Assembly (NCBI GenBank): GCA_001593865.1
Contig: LUCB01000018.1
Coordinates: 1-50,787 of the forward strand
Reading direction: 5' to 3'
Source: Candidatus Bathyarchaeota archaeon B24
GTDB taxonomy: Archaea; Thermoproteota; CALKCG01; B24
DNA length: 50,787 bases
Shown here in pieces: positions 1 through 7,753 of the stretch (the stretch's first letter is position 1; each line of letters opens with the position of its first letter). The notes below the pieces were generated by a model. The model ran no database searches. It was not told the DNA's origin and saw nothing but the letters and a program-made list of their open reading frames with translations. A program made the position numbers and the translations under genes.

Positions 1-44
1 ATATGTTTGGCAGCCTGATAGATGGTGACGACGCTTTTATTAGG

Positions 45-1355
45 TTACAGGAGTTCCTTATAATTCTCAGCTACTTTTCTGAAGGCTTCGATAAACTGTT
101 CTATCAACCCTTCTTCAGGCTCTATGTAGGGAGGTATGGTGATCACACGCTTGGCTAGGTCTTCTGTTATCGGGAAGTCCCCCTTCTTATAAGGTTTGAA
201 CGGCGGCAGTCCCATAAATCCATGTCGAGTATCGAGAGGCCCACGTCCGTGACCCCATAAGTCGAAGCCTCTCGTGAATATAGTTCTCAGATGCTCGCCT
301 AGATGGCCAGATGCCCATCCATGTCCCCTTATCGGAACACCTTCAGCCCTCAGAGCGGCCTTAAACTTCTCAGGTGATAGGCCTCCGAGCTCTTCAGGGT
401 GATATATTACCTGCCATCCACCGTATAGGCCGTGCCACTTAGCCTTAGGATAAGAGTGAACAGGCTCAACTCCCGGGATATCCCTCAATCCCCTAAACAG
501 CTTCTCCCTATTTTCTATCGCTTTCTCGGTGCGATATGGAAGGGTTTTAAGGGAGACGAGAGCTATGGCCAACGCTATCGGGTGAGCTCTGTATTTCAGA
601 CCAAGCACTTCGGCGTCTAAGCCCCTATACGCTGGGCTTCTAAGCTCATCCGTTACACCGGCTCTATGAAGGTGGCAGTAGGCAAGCATCCTTTCATAAA
701 ACTCCCGGTTATTGGTACATACAACTCCCCCCTCTCCACCGGCCACAGGCTTCCCAGTCGGGTTTACACCTTGGAGGCTAAAACACGTTATGTCACCTAT
801 GTTCCCTATCTTCTTACCACCCCACTCGCATCCTGCGGCGTGAGCAGCATCCTCCACTATGGCTATTCCATATCTCCTACCTATATCCATCAAGGCATCC
901 ATGTCGCATACCTTGCCGCTCATATGGATGGGGTTTATCACCCTAGTGCGGTGGGTTATCCTCCTCTCGACATCCTCAGGATCCATCAAAAGGGTTTTCG
1001 GGTCTATCTCGCAGAAGACAGGTCTAGCACCCATGTGAAGGGCACCGGCGTAGCTTCCAATATACCCGGCTGCAGGGGTTATAACCTCGTCCCCTGGTCC
1101 GACACCGACCGCGTAGTAAGCGCTGGCAAGCGCCGTCGAACCGTGATCTACGGTTAGACAGTATTCACAGCCCACAAACTCCTTGAACTCTTCCTCAAAC
1201 TCTAGGGGTAAACCCTCGCCTGACCCAGAGATCTTCCCTTTCTCCAGGAGCTCCCATATAAGCTTCTTCTCCTCCTCTATCGGTCTCCTCCATTTTTCCC
1301 TAGTACTAACCGTTACAGCCGGCTCACCGCCTAAGATGGCTAACTTACTACCCAA
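45..1355 (-). CDS. DegT/DnrJ/EryC1/StrS-family PLP aminotransferase
   Basis: Sugar or cyclitol aminotransferase of the DegT/DnrJ/EryC1/StrS family, 436 aa (usual 370-440). The aspartate that contacts the PLP ring lies in VEDAAHAAG. The lysine that would form the Schiff base is in NPTGKPVAGGEGG, four residues before the conserved GEGG. The start is TTG at 1353-1355, with a GGAGGGGG ribosome-binding site about 8 bases upstream. These enzymes transfer an amino group, usually from glutamate or glutamine, to a keto-sugar or keto-inositol. A Gfo/Idh/MocA dehydrogenase on the same strand at 2672-3739 could supply the keto substrate, but a plus-strand gene lies between them, so a shared operon is not shown. 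The family is clear; the substrate is not. Confidence 0.88.
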   Translation of the reverse strand: MGSKLAILGGEPAVTVSTREKWRRPIEEEKKLIWELLEKGKISGSGEGLPLEFEEEFKEFVGCEYCLTVDHGSTALASAYYAVGVGPGDEVITPAAGYIGSYAGALHMGARPVFCEIDPKTLLMDPEDVERRITHRTRVINPIHMSGKVCDMDALMDIGRRYGIAIVEDAAHAAGCEWGGKKIGNIGDITCFSLQGVNPTGKPVAGGEGGVVCTNNREFYERMLAYCHLHRAGVTDELRSPAYRGLDAEVLGLKYRAHPIALAIALVSLKTLPYRTEKAIENREKLFRGLRDIPGVEPVHSYPKAKWHGLYGGWQVIYHPEELGGLSPEKFKAALRAEGVPIRGHGWASGHLGEHLRTIFTRGFDLWGHGRGPLDTRHGFMGLPPFKPYKKGDFPITEDLAKRVITIPPYIEPEEGLIEQFIEAFRKVAENYKELL

Positions 1356-1420
1356 GGAGTGACCCCCTCCTCTGAAGGCTTTTCCAGCGGAAACCTATTT
1401 TAAGCCTTTCTCCTCTGCGG

Positions 1421-2611
1421 ATGTTAGCCACCGCTGATGTTTTATCTCCGAACGTGCTTCTCGTATCTAGGTGTGTTCGCTTGAATCGGTGGAAACAGTT
1501 CTCGATCGTCTTGCTCTTAGCTCTCTTCTCATCATCCAGTATCCTCGGGTATCTCTACATCGACGCTCGGGCTAGACTTTTAAGCCTCATGAGCGACTAT
1601 GAGGCTTTATCCCGAAACTACTTCGACCTCGAGGCTATGTATAACGGGCTTAAACAAGCCTATGAAGAGCTGAACGAAACCTATGCGACCCTAAAACATG
1701 AATATGGGCTTCTTAACGCATCTTATCGAAGCCTCTCTCTAAGATATGAGATGCTCGAAGCAAACTTCACACTCCTCCTCCGGAGCTATTCTGAGCTTGA
1801 AAACGCATATCTCGAGCTATCTGAGAACTACACAAGACTACGTTCAGACTACGAAAGTCTTGACAAGGAGTATAGCGACTTAGAATCTGACTATGAGACG
1901 TTGAAAAGGGCTTACGAGGGGTTGCTGGAGGCTCAAGGAGACCTTAAGCTATGGTATGAACGGCTTAGGTCCAAGGTTAACTTCCGGATATTAGCCAACC
2001 TGGGTGAGGAATGTGAACGATACATTACGCCTCAGGATCCACTTGTCGTAGAAACAGTGTTCAAGATCGTCGGAAGATGGGCTAACCAAACCGATGAAGA
2101 TGGTGTGCGGAGAGACTTTAAGAAGATCTTCGACTGGGTTCGATACGACATAGTGTACTCTAGCGACCCGGTTGAGCCGTGGCTCCCTCTCATAGGCGGA
2201 GAGGTCAACTGGACACGCGATTATTGGCGCTTCCCGAACGAGACGATCACCGAGAAGACCGGTGACTGTGAAGACCAAGCTCTCCTATTATCGAGCATGC
2301 TCAAAGCATATACAGGCAATAGCAAGCCCATCTGGTGCATCGCATGGAGCAACGAGACCGTAGGTCACCTAGCCGTAGCCATTCTCGTAGATGACGAGAA
2401 ACTCTGTATAATGGACCCAGCTGGCGGCTTCTACATTCATGACGATTATGGTAGACTTACGGGTCTACCTGTCGAAGAGGCGGTCGAAAAGTGGTTAAAC
2501 TACTGGAATACTCCTGGAGCCTACGTATGTCTAGTATTCGACGAAGATGAGAGGTATGAGTTCGACTGCACAGCGGAGTTTATTCGATGGTTTAAGACAC
2601 GTTACGGTTAA
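1421..2611 (+). CDS. Membrane-anchored Tyr/Leu coiled-coil protein with transglutaminase-like domain
   Basis: A predicted cell-surface protein of 396 aa. One hydrophobic segment (about residues 27-47) acts as signal anchor. Residues 60-185 form 18 unbroken heptads with Tyr or Phe at the first position in 17 and Leu at the fourth in all 18. A transglutaminase/protease-like domain follows (about 230-370) with the Cys-His-Asp triad in GDCEDQA (about C283), GHLAVA (about H315) and MDPAG (about D331). The fold may act as peptidase, transglutaminase or amidase, probably outside the cell at the end of a stalk. A TATA-like CTATTTTAAG at 1395-1404 fits a leaderless message starting near the ATG at 1421. 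An in-frame TTG at 1481 with AGGTG before it is an alternative start that keeps the anchor. The substrate is unknown. Confidence 0.8.
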   Translation: MLATADVLSPNVLLVSRCVRLNRWKQFSIVLLLALFSSSSILGYLYIDARARLLSLMSDYEALSRNYFDLEAMYNGLKQAYEELNETYATLKHEYGLLNASYRSLSLRYEMLEANFTLLLRSYSELENAYLELSENYTRLRSDYESLDKEYSDLESDYETLKRAYEGLLEAQGDLKLWYERLRSKVNFRILANLGEECERYITPQDPLVVETVFKIVGRWANQTDEDGVRRDFKKIFDWVRYDIVYSSDPVEPWLPLIGGEVNWTRDYWRFPNETITEKTGDCEDQALLLSSMLKAYTGNSKPIWCIAWSNETVGHLAVAILVDDEKLCIMDPAGGFYIHDDYGRLTGLPVEEAVEKWLNYWNTPGAYVCLVFDEDERYEFDCTAEFIRWFKTRYG

Positions 2612-2671
2612 ACATACCTCGTTTTATAGAGAAAATAATTTAGAGCATTGGGTCGTGAGGCTTCTTCGGCT

Positions 2672-3739
2672 CTACCGATAGTTGCTTAAGTCTACTGGTG
2701 CCTTCTTAAGCCCGGATTCGTATGCTGCCACCACTATCTCTAACGCTCTCCTACCATCCTCTCCTGTTACAGGCGGCTCCTTTCCGGCCAGTACAGCTTC
2801 GGCGAACTCTTCGACGAACCGTGTCAGAGCGTTGTATTTACTCTCTAACGGTATCTTATGCCATTTACCTGCTTCACCGTATTCAGTAGGATTTCTCGTG
2901 AAAATCCATAGAAAGGGTTCACCGTAGGGGTTCGGGATGACGAGCTGAGCCTTTGAACCGTAGATGCTGTCTCCATAGATCTCCCATGGACCCGGTCCCT
3001 TATCTATGCATGAGCTGGCTTCGATGAGTCCGATCGCACCGTTCTCGTATCTGATAAGCACGTTTATGAAGTCCTCCACCTCGACTGGAGTAAGGAAAGT
3101 GTCATACTCGCTGTATACGCGTTCAGCCTCCAGCCCGGTTATATACCTTATGTAGTCGATATCGTGTATCGAGTTCATTATCAACACTCCTCCGCCGCTT
3201 TTCTCCTTGGAGGTTCTCCAGTCGGATTTTATCCTCCCCGTGTAGCCGCCCATCCAGTAGCTCGCAGGCTTCACCATGAGGTTTACGATACGCACTCCGA
3301 TTATATCCCCGAGGAAGCCTTTGTCGACAAGCTCCTTAGCCTTCTGTATCTGAGGTTTATAGCGTAGTGGGAAGCATACCGAGAGCTTAACCCCGTTTTT
3401 ACGACACTCAGAGATCATCTCGTCTGCCTGCTTAAGGTCAACGGCTATCGGCTTTTCTACCAACACGTGTTTACCAGCCTTAGCGGCTTTAATGGCTATA
3501 GGTGCATGGAGATAGTGCGGTGTGGCTATATACACGAAATCTATCTCCCTGTTCGAGAGAAGCTCGTCCAGGCTTGTGGTATATGGTACGTTATACTTCT
3601 CTCCGAGGTCTCTGGCAGCCCATTCGACTACGTCCATAACCATCCCTATCTCTACATTCTTCGCCTCTTCAAAAGCAGGAGCCGTGGCTTTGCTCGTTAT
3701 CTCTCCACAACCTACTACACCTACACGTAGCTTACCCAA
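2672..3739 (-). CDS. Gfo/Idh/MocA-family oxidoreductase
   Basis: NAD(P)-dependent dehydrogenase of sugars or cyclitols, 355 aa, normal length. The N-terminal Rossmann fold starts with VGVVGCGEI, and the family motif EKP occurs in HVLVEKPIAVD at about residue 95. The C-terminal alpha/beta domain binds substrate; it contains a D-I-D-Y-I-R helix like the one carrying the catalytic His/Asp in relatives. The start is TTG at 3737-3739 behind GAGGGGAG. The stop is TAG. It may work with the DegT aminotransferase at 45-1355, a common pairing in amino-sugar or aminocyclitol synthesis. That link is inference from the neighbourhood. The exact substrate cannot be read from the sequence. Confidence 0.87.
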   Translation of the reverse strand: MGKLRVGVVGCGEITSKATAPAFEEAKNVEIGMVMDVVEWAARDLGEKYNVPYTTSLDELLSNREIDFVYIATPHYLHAPIAIKAAKAGKHVLVEKPIAVDLKQADEMISECRKNGVKLSVCFPLRYKPQIQKAKELVDKGFLGDIIGVRIVNLMVKPASYWMGGYTGRIKSDWRTSKEKSGGGVLIMNSIHDIDYIRYITGLEAERVYSEYDTFLTPVEVEDFINVLIRYENGAIGLIEASSCIDKGPGPWEIYGDSIYGSKAQLVIPNPYGEPFLWIFTRNPTEYGEAGKWHKIPLESKYNALTRFVEEFAEAVLAGKEPPVTGEDGRRALEIVVAAYESGLKKAPVDLSNYR

Positions 3740-3866
3740 AACACTCCCCTCTTACACGCAAACGAATAGGCCTCGACTAACATCAAGGTCTTCTAAGTCG
3801 ATATTAACCTTTACCTTATTTACGAAGAACGGCATGCGCTAGAGGAAGAGGAACTTGTAAAAATGA

Positions 3867-4045
3867 TACCTTGGAAATAAGGAGAAGAGAGGTAAGGAAT
3901 CGTTCACAGATGTCATTCTTAGACTAACTTCAAGGAGAAGCCTGCTTGAGTTTGCGGGCAAATGGGCTGGACTAAGGAGCTTGAGAGATCCATGTCTGAA
4001 CTCCGTAGGCTTTGGAGAAGATGGAGGGTTGGTGGCGGCTATTGA
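3867..4045 (+). pseudogene. Frameshifted VapB-type antitoxin relic
   Basis: The stretch before the VapC gene at 4042 still encodes a recognisable VapB antitoxin, but in two frames. One frame (to about 3980) reads ESFTDVILRL then LLEFAGKWAGL, a signature of archaeal VapB proteins. After KWAGL the expected C-terminal helix continues in the next frame as KELERSMSELRRLWRRWR and ends in TGA at 4043-4045, overlapping the toxin start. Upstream the first frame meets a TGA at 3864-3866, has no ATG, GTG or TTG start, and no normal VapB N-terminus is visible. So at least one frameshift plus a lost N-terminus separate it from a working antitoxin. A sequencing error could explain the internal shift but not the missing start. 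Confidence 0.7.
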
Positions 4046-4431
4046 TCCTCGACACTAGCGTCTTAGTCGACCTACTGCGTGGAGATAAGGATATCGAGCA
4101 GAGGATACGTGGTTGTGAGGAGAGAAGGGAGCCCCTTCGGACTACGTCCATATCCTCCTTCGAACTCTACTACGGAGCATACAATTCGTCTATGGTAGAG
4201 GAGAACCTAAGCCTTGTCGCAGACCTCTTGAGGGCCTTGGACGTGCTAGAGTTCGACGAGAAAGCCTCTAAGATAGCAGGCTCCATCCTAGTCGAACTCA
4301 GAAAGGAGGATAGGGAGATCGGTCTAAGAGACCTCTTCATAGCGGCGGTTGCTCTGAGCGTGGACGAGACGGTAGCCACAAGAGATAAAGCGTTTGAAAA
4401 GGTTAGAGGTTTAAAGGTGGAGTTCTGGTAA
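4042..4431 (+). CDS. VapC-type PIN-domain ribonuclease toxin
   Basis: PIN-domain protein of the VapC family, about 130 aa, expected to cut RNA with Mg2+ or Mn2+. All four acidic positions are present: Asp in LILDTSVLVD, Glu in SSFELYYG, Asp in GLRDLFIAA and Asp in ATRDKAF. I place the start at TTG 4042, because VapC proteins begin right before LILDTS and this TTG overlaps the TGA of the upstream antitoxin frame (TTGA), the coupling also seen at 33716. Starts at TTG 4012 or ATG 4021 are possible. Its antitoxin partner looks broken, so the toxin is either controlled by another antitoxin or tolerated at low expression. Confidence 0.85.
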   Translation: MILDTSVLVDLLRGDKDIEQRIRGCEERREPLRTTSISSFELYYGAYNSSMVEENLSLVADLLRALDVLEFDEKASKIAGSILVELRKEDREIGLRDLFIAAVALSVDETVATRDKAFEKVRGLKVEFW

Positions 4432-4448
4432 ACGTGGTATTCGTGAAG

Positions 4449-4459
4449 TATTTTTAAAT
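4449..4459 (+). promoter_or_regulatory. TATA box of the PHP-domain gene
   Basis: TATTTTTAAAT is a strong archaeal TATA-like element. Its centre lies about 34 bases before the ATG at 4488 and only about 16 before the ATG at 4470. Transcription is expected to begin about 25 bases after the box centre, near 4480, so the later ATG is the better start. Confidence 0.55.
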
Positions 4460-4487
4460 TCTTGAAAGGATGCTAGTTTATGGTCGT

Positions 4488-5495
4488 ATGAACCCGTTTA
4501 AGCTTAAGGGTATATGGCTTAAGGGTAATCTTCATACGCACAGTACGAACTCCGATGGTGTGCTAACGCCTGAGCAGGTCGCCGACTTCTACGCTTCAAA
4601 CGGTCACGGTTTTCTATCCATAACAGACCACGAGAAGGTAACGAGGATAGCTCATGAGAAGCTCGTTCTCATACCTGGTATAGAGACCTCAGCCGGTGAA
4701 ACGCGTCTAGGCTACGGCTATCACCTCGTGGTCTTAGGTGTAGAGGACGAGGAGACGATCCAAAGGCTAAGACGCTCCATAGAGGAGCTTATAGACTTCG
4801 TCGATGAGAACGATGGCTTAGTCTTCGTAGCTCACCCCTACTGGTCAGGTTTAACCATAGAGGATTTGATCAAACTGAAGAAATACATCGGTATCGAGGT
4901 CTATAACACAGGTTGCGACGTAGAGTGCGCCAAAGGGTTTTCGATGGTTCACTGGGATGGAGTGTTGGCTCATAATAGACTTATCTACGGTTTAGCGGTC
5001 GACGACGCGCATCGATACGTATCACCGCCGGTCGACGCACTGGGTGGATGGGTATGGGTCAAAACCGAAACCCCCTCAGCCGAGGCGATCATGGACTCCC
5101 TCAGGAGAGGGCTGTTCTACGCATCTATGGGTCCTAGGGTCGACGACTTCTCCCACGGAGATGGGTTCGTCGAGGCGAGCTTTACACCCGTCGACCGCGT
5201 CGACCTAGTCTCTGATAACGGCTGGGGATTGTCGATTTCCTTAGAGGTTTACGAAAAGCTCAGAGAGATGTTAGAGGCTAAAGAGCTGAAGGGGGTCTCA
5301 GAGGTCGAGCTTAACGTCGAAGACGAGGTCGAAGAGCTGTATATCCGAATGGGAGACCTCAAGGCGTTAGTCAGAAAAACGATGGACGGCTTCACGTACT
5401 TCTCGGTCAAAAATTATGGATTTAAGAAGTATTTCAGGGTCGAGTTGACGGACGGTAAAGGTAGGAAGGCGTGGATAAACCCTGTTTTTCTCTAG
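4488..5495 (+). CDS. PHP-domain metal-dependent phosphoesterase
   Basis: PHP-superfamily protein of about 335 aa. Metal-binding motifs appear in the usual order: NLHTHSTNSDG, SITDH, GIETS, FVAHPYW and a late VDDAH. Relatives hydrolyse phosphoesters such as nucleotide 3',5'-bisphosphates, oligonucleotide ends or histidinol phosphate. The C-terminal part (after about residue 230) is not a recognised domain and may bind substrate. I chose ATG 4488 over ATG 4470 because the TATA box would place the transcript start between them. The gene stands alone on the plus strand, and its TAG stop is three bases from the convergent methyltransferase. The molecular substrate is unknown. Confidence 0.83.
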   Translation: MNPFKLKGIWLKGNLHTHSTNSDGVLTPEQVADFYASNGHGFLSITDHEKVTRIAHEKLVLIPGIETSAGETRLGYGYHLVVLGVEDEETIQRLRRSIEELIDFVDENDGLVFVAHPYWSGLTIEDLIKLKKYIGIEVYNTGCDVECAKGFSMVHWDGVLAHNRLIYGLAVDDAHRYVSPPVDALGGWVWVKTETPSAEAIMDSLRRGLFYASMGPRVDDFSHGDGFVEASFTPVDRVDLVSDNGWGLSISLEVYEKLREMLEAKELKGVSEVELNVEDEVEELYIRMGDLKALVRKTMDGFTYFSVKNYGFKKYFRVELTDGKGRKAWINPVFL

Positions 5496-5498
5496 CCC

Positions 5499-6494
5499 CT
5501 ACCACCATTTATAACTCAGCTTAAGCTTCGAGAGGTCTTCGTCTTTCCGTGGTTTTCTGAATATGAAGAGGTGTTCATGGTTTATCAGGTAGAAGTCTGT
5601 CCAGTATCGTTTACCAGGCGGCTTCTCGACCCAGCATTCCTCAGCCGTCTTAGCTAGGCCAGCCCACCTCGCACCGGTCGTCCTAGTGTGCCACTGAACC
5701 TTAATTATATCCTCCCTCAGCACGAAGCCTACGTCTAGGAACTGTTGCATAACCCTGAAGGCTATGGGAACATAGTGTCTATGCCTTCTAGTGTCGCCTA
5801 TGAGTATGGCGCAGAACCGGCCGGGCTTTAAAACCCTGAAGCTTTCCCTCGCTATCTCACGCATACCTTGCAGGTACTCGTCAAGGCTGTAGACCTGAGA
5901 CAGGTCGCCCTCTATACGCTTCTTCTTTGAGTATGCGATAATGTTCGCATAAGGAGGGTGAGTAGCTATCAGGTCTATGCTCTCATCTTCGATAAGGTTT
6001 AGGTTCCTCGCATCACCATGGTACACTCTTATCTCAGGCTCCTTATAATCTTCGTCGAAAGGTCTGTAGCGGAAGTTAAGCCTATCCAGCGTCAACATCA
6101 CCGCGTCGTAGTTTATGTCAACCCCTATCGCGTTCCTACCGAGCAGCTTACACTCGACAAGCGTCGTTCCACCACCACACATCTGATCCAACACCAACTC
6201 GCCCGGCTTACTGTAACGCAGTATGAGGTTCCTAGGTATCTGAGGCGCCCAATTACCCCTATAGTCGCCTCGATGAGTGGCCCAAGAGCCGCGCTCTGGG
6301 AAAGACCACACCGTCGTCTTTTCGAGGCTGAACTCTCTAGGCTGATAATCCTTGATCCTCCAAGGCTTTCCGATTTCGATAGTTGCATCCTCTATCTGAA
6401 CGGCATCATGGGTTTTCACGTAGTCGAGATACTCCTCTAACGTGACAAGCCGCATAGACATGTATCTGCTATGTCGATCAGTCACATCCATCAT
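5499..6494 (-). CDS. Solitary DNA methyltransferase (N4/N6 amino-methyltransferase type)
   Basis: S-adenosylmethionine-dependent methyltransferase, 331 aa. AdoMet-binding motif I is LDQMCGGGTTLVE (about residue 115), followed by GVDIN. The catalytic motif IV reads THPPYANII where DNA amino-methyltransferases usually have DPPY or SPPY. The order I then IV differs from the common IV-first arrangement of many N4/N6 enzymes. The sequence WSFPERGSWATHRGDYRGNW precedes motif I, as in PF01555-like enzymes. No restriction endonuclease lies next to it, so it is an orphan that may mark DNA for regulation or protection. An RNA target cannot be excluded. The ATG start has a GGAGG site 7-8 bases upstream. 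Confidence 0.78.
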   Translation of the reverse strand: MMDVTDRHSRYMSMRLVTLEEYLDYVKTHDAVQIEDATIEIGKPWRIKDYQPREFSLEKTTVWSFPERGSWATHRGDYRGNWAPQIPRNLILRYSKPGELVLDQMCGGGTTLVECKLLGRNAIGVDINYDAVMLTLDRLNFRYRPFDEDYKEPEIRVYHGDARNLNLIEDESIDLIATHPPYANIIAYSKKKRIEGDLSQVYSLDEYLQGMREIARESFRVLKPGRFCAILIGDTRRHRHYVPIAFRVMQQFLDVGFVLREDIIKVQWHTRTTGARWAGLAKTAEECWVEKPPGKRYWTDFYLINHEHLFIFRKPRKDEDLSKLKLSYKWW

Positions 6495-6545
6495 AGGGCT
6501 CCTCCAGTTATATTAGGTCTTTAACCTACAAAACGATTCCTCTAT

Positions 6546-7385
6546 CTACTCTGAGATTCCAACGCCTAGAAGGATCAGAACGGCTCCTAGGGCTTCTATC
6601 AAGTCAAGCGTCTCTCCGAGGGTTAGGAAGGCGAAGATCGATGCGAAAACAGGCTCTAGCAGGAGGATGAGACCTGCGACCTCCGGAGAGACCCGTCTCT
6701 GAGCCCATGCTTGGGCGTAGAACGCGAAAGCTGTGGCGACGGCTCCTGTGTATATGACGGCTATCGCTGCGTCTCCACCGGGTGTCTTCCACACTTCTCC
6801 GACGGATAGGGAGAAGATGGTCGATAGCGCGAATACCGAGATGGCTTCTGAGTAGGCGAGTTCCAGCGCGTCGACCTTCTTAGCCGCTTTATCGACTAGG
6901 AGTATCTGAAGCGCCCATAGAAACGCGCATATAAACGTCAACAAATCCCCTATAGAGACGCTCTTCATCTCGTAAGCCCCTGTGAGTAGCGTAAGCCCCA
7001 GCATACCTATGGCTATCCCTAAAACAGCCCTTAAACCGGGTTTCCTATGGAATATCAGGAACCCTAGTATCGGAACGAGCGGGGTGTTGAGGCTCGTTAT
7101 GAACGCGGAGTTTATGGCAGTCGTGTATTTTAGACCGAAGACCTGGAACAGAAAGCCTAAGAAGACCACGGCTCCGAGCCCTAAACCGCGAGGGTCTGGG
7201 GCTATCCTCTTATGCGTCAGCGCAAGGAGGGGTATAAAGGCGGCTAACGCGACGCAGAATCTGAGAAGTAGGAAGAAAAAGGCATCTAGGTCGAGGACGG
7301 CGATCTTCATAGCCGGGAAAGTCCCACCCCACGAGGCGGCAAGCAAAACCAGCATTACCCTGCCCTTCAGCGTCTCCTTCTTCAA
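6546..7385 (-). CDS. EamA/DMT-family membrane transporter
   Basis: Integral membrane transporter of the drug/metabolite superfamily with two EamA repeats and about ten hydrophobic helices. Typical features are ASWGGTFPAMK in helix 1 and LLEPVFASIFAFLTLGE near the end of the second repeat. Relatives export amino acids or other small metabolites; the substrate here is unknown. The frame stays open back to TTG 7469, but that would place the TATA-like sequence of 7449-7466 inside the gene. A start at TTG 7383-7385 or ATG 7353-7355, just before helix 1, is more likely. It diverges from the VapBC pair at 7499 and shares its promoter region. Confidence 0.82.
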   Translation of the reverse strand: MKKETLKGRVMLVLLAASWGGTFPAMKIAVLDLDAFFFLLLRFCVALAAFIPLLALTHKRIAPDPRGLGLGAVVFLGFLFQVFGLKYTTAINSAFITSLNTPLVPILGFLIFHRKPGLRAVLGIAIGMLGLTLLTGAYEMKSVSIGDLLTFICAFLWALQILLVDKAAKKVDALELAYSEAISVFALSTIFSLSVGEVWKTPGGDAAIAVIYTGAVATAFAFYAQAWAQRRVSPEVAGLILLLEPVFASIFAFLTLGETLDLIEALGAVLILLGVGISE

Positions 7386-7450
7386 CTCTTCAACCCTTCG
7401 ACGGTAACGATCTAATCCCTCCCAGAAACTTGTTAAATTTTGTGATCGTG

Positions 7451-7482
7451 TGTAATATTTATAATACAAAATATGTATTACA
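7451..7482. promoter_or_regulatory. Inverted repeat around the VapBC/DMT divergent promoter
   Basis: TGTAATA at 7451-7457 and TATTACA at 7476-7482 are perfect inverted arms spaced by 18 bases. Between them is the TATA-like ATTTATAATA used by vapB (+) and possibly by the DMT gene (-). Ribbon-helix-helix antitoxins commonly repress their own promoter through such repeats. The role as operator is inference. Confidence 0.45.
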
Positions 7483-7498
7483 ATTATATGAAAGAACC

Positions 7499-7753
7499 AT
7501 GTCTACGGTGGTAAGCTTTAGGGTCGATAAGGAATTGAAAAAGAAGATGGAGGAACTCAGCTATATAAACTGGAGCGAGGTCGTGAGAAGGGCTATCGCT
7601 AAGGTTGTTGAGGAGGAGAGCAGTAAGAAAACCGTAAAGGATTTCGTTAGAATTCGTAAGGCCTCTATACGGTGTAAGATTTTATCCCGTAAAGTGGAAG
7701 GATGGTCTTCCGTAGAAGAGGTTAGAAGATGGCGGGGCGAGTTTACGTCGTAG
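7499..7753 (+). CDS. VapB-type ribbon-helix-helix antitoxin
   Basis: Small antitoxin of 84 aa. The N-terminus, MSTVVSFRVDKELKKKMEEL, is a ribbon-helix-helix DNA-binding domain: a beta strand with alternating polar residues, then two helices including NWSEVVRRAI. The C-terminal tail should wrap the VapC toxin and block its active site. The ATG at 7499 is chosen because the longer frame back to 7430 adds 23 residues encoded by the promoter itself. The gene overlaps the toxin start at 7729, so the two are probably translationally coupled. Likely autoregulated through the inverted repeat at 7451-7482. Confidence 0.83.
   Translation: MSTVVSFRVDKELKKKMEELSYINWSEVVRRAIAKVVEEESSKKTVKDFVRIRKASIRCKILSRKVEGWSSVEEVRRWRGEFTS

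Noticed and set aside
666-1157. Long open frame on the plus strand opposite the DegT gene
   Set aside because: It has no family resemblance and lies wholly within a clear aminotransferase gene, so it is a shadow of that gene's codon use.
1598-1975. DNA-level tandem repeat in the coiled-coil region
   Set aside because: The heptads repeat at the protein level but the codons differ throughout, so there is no nucleotide repeat array.
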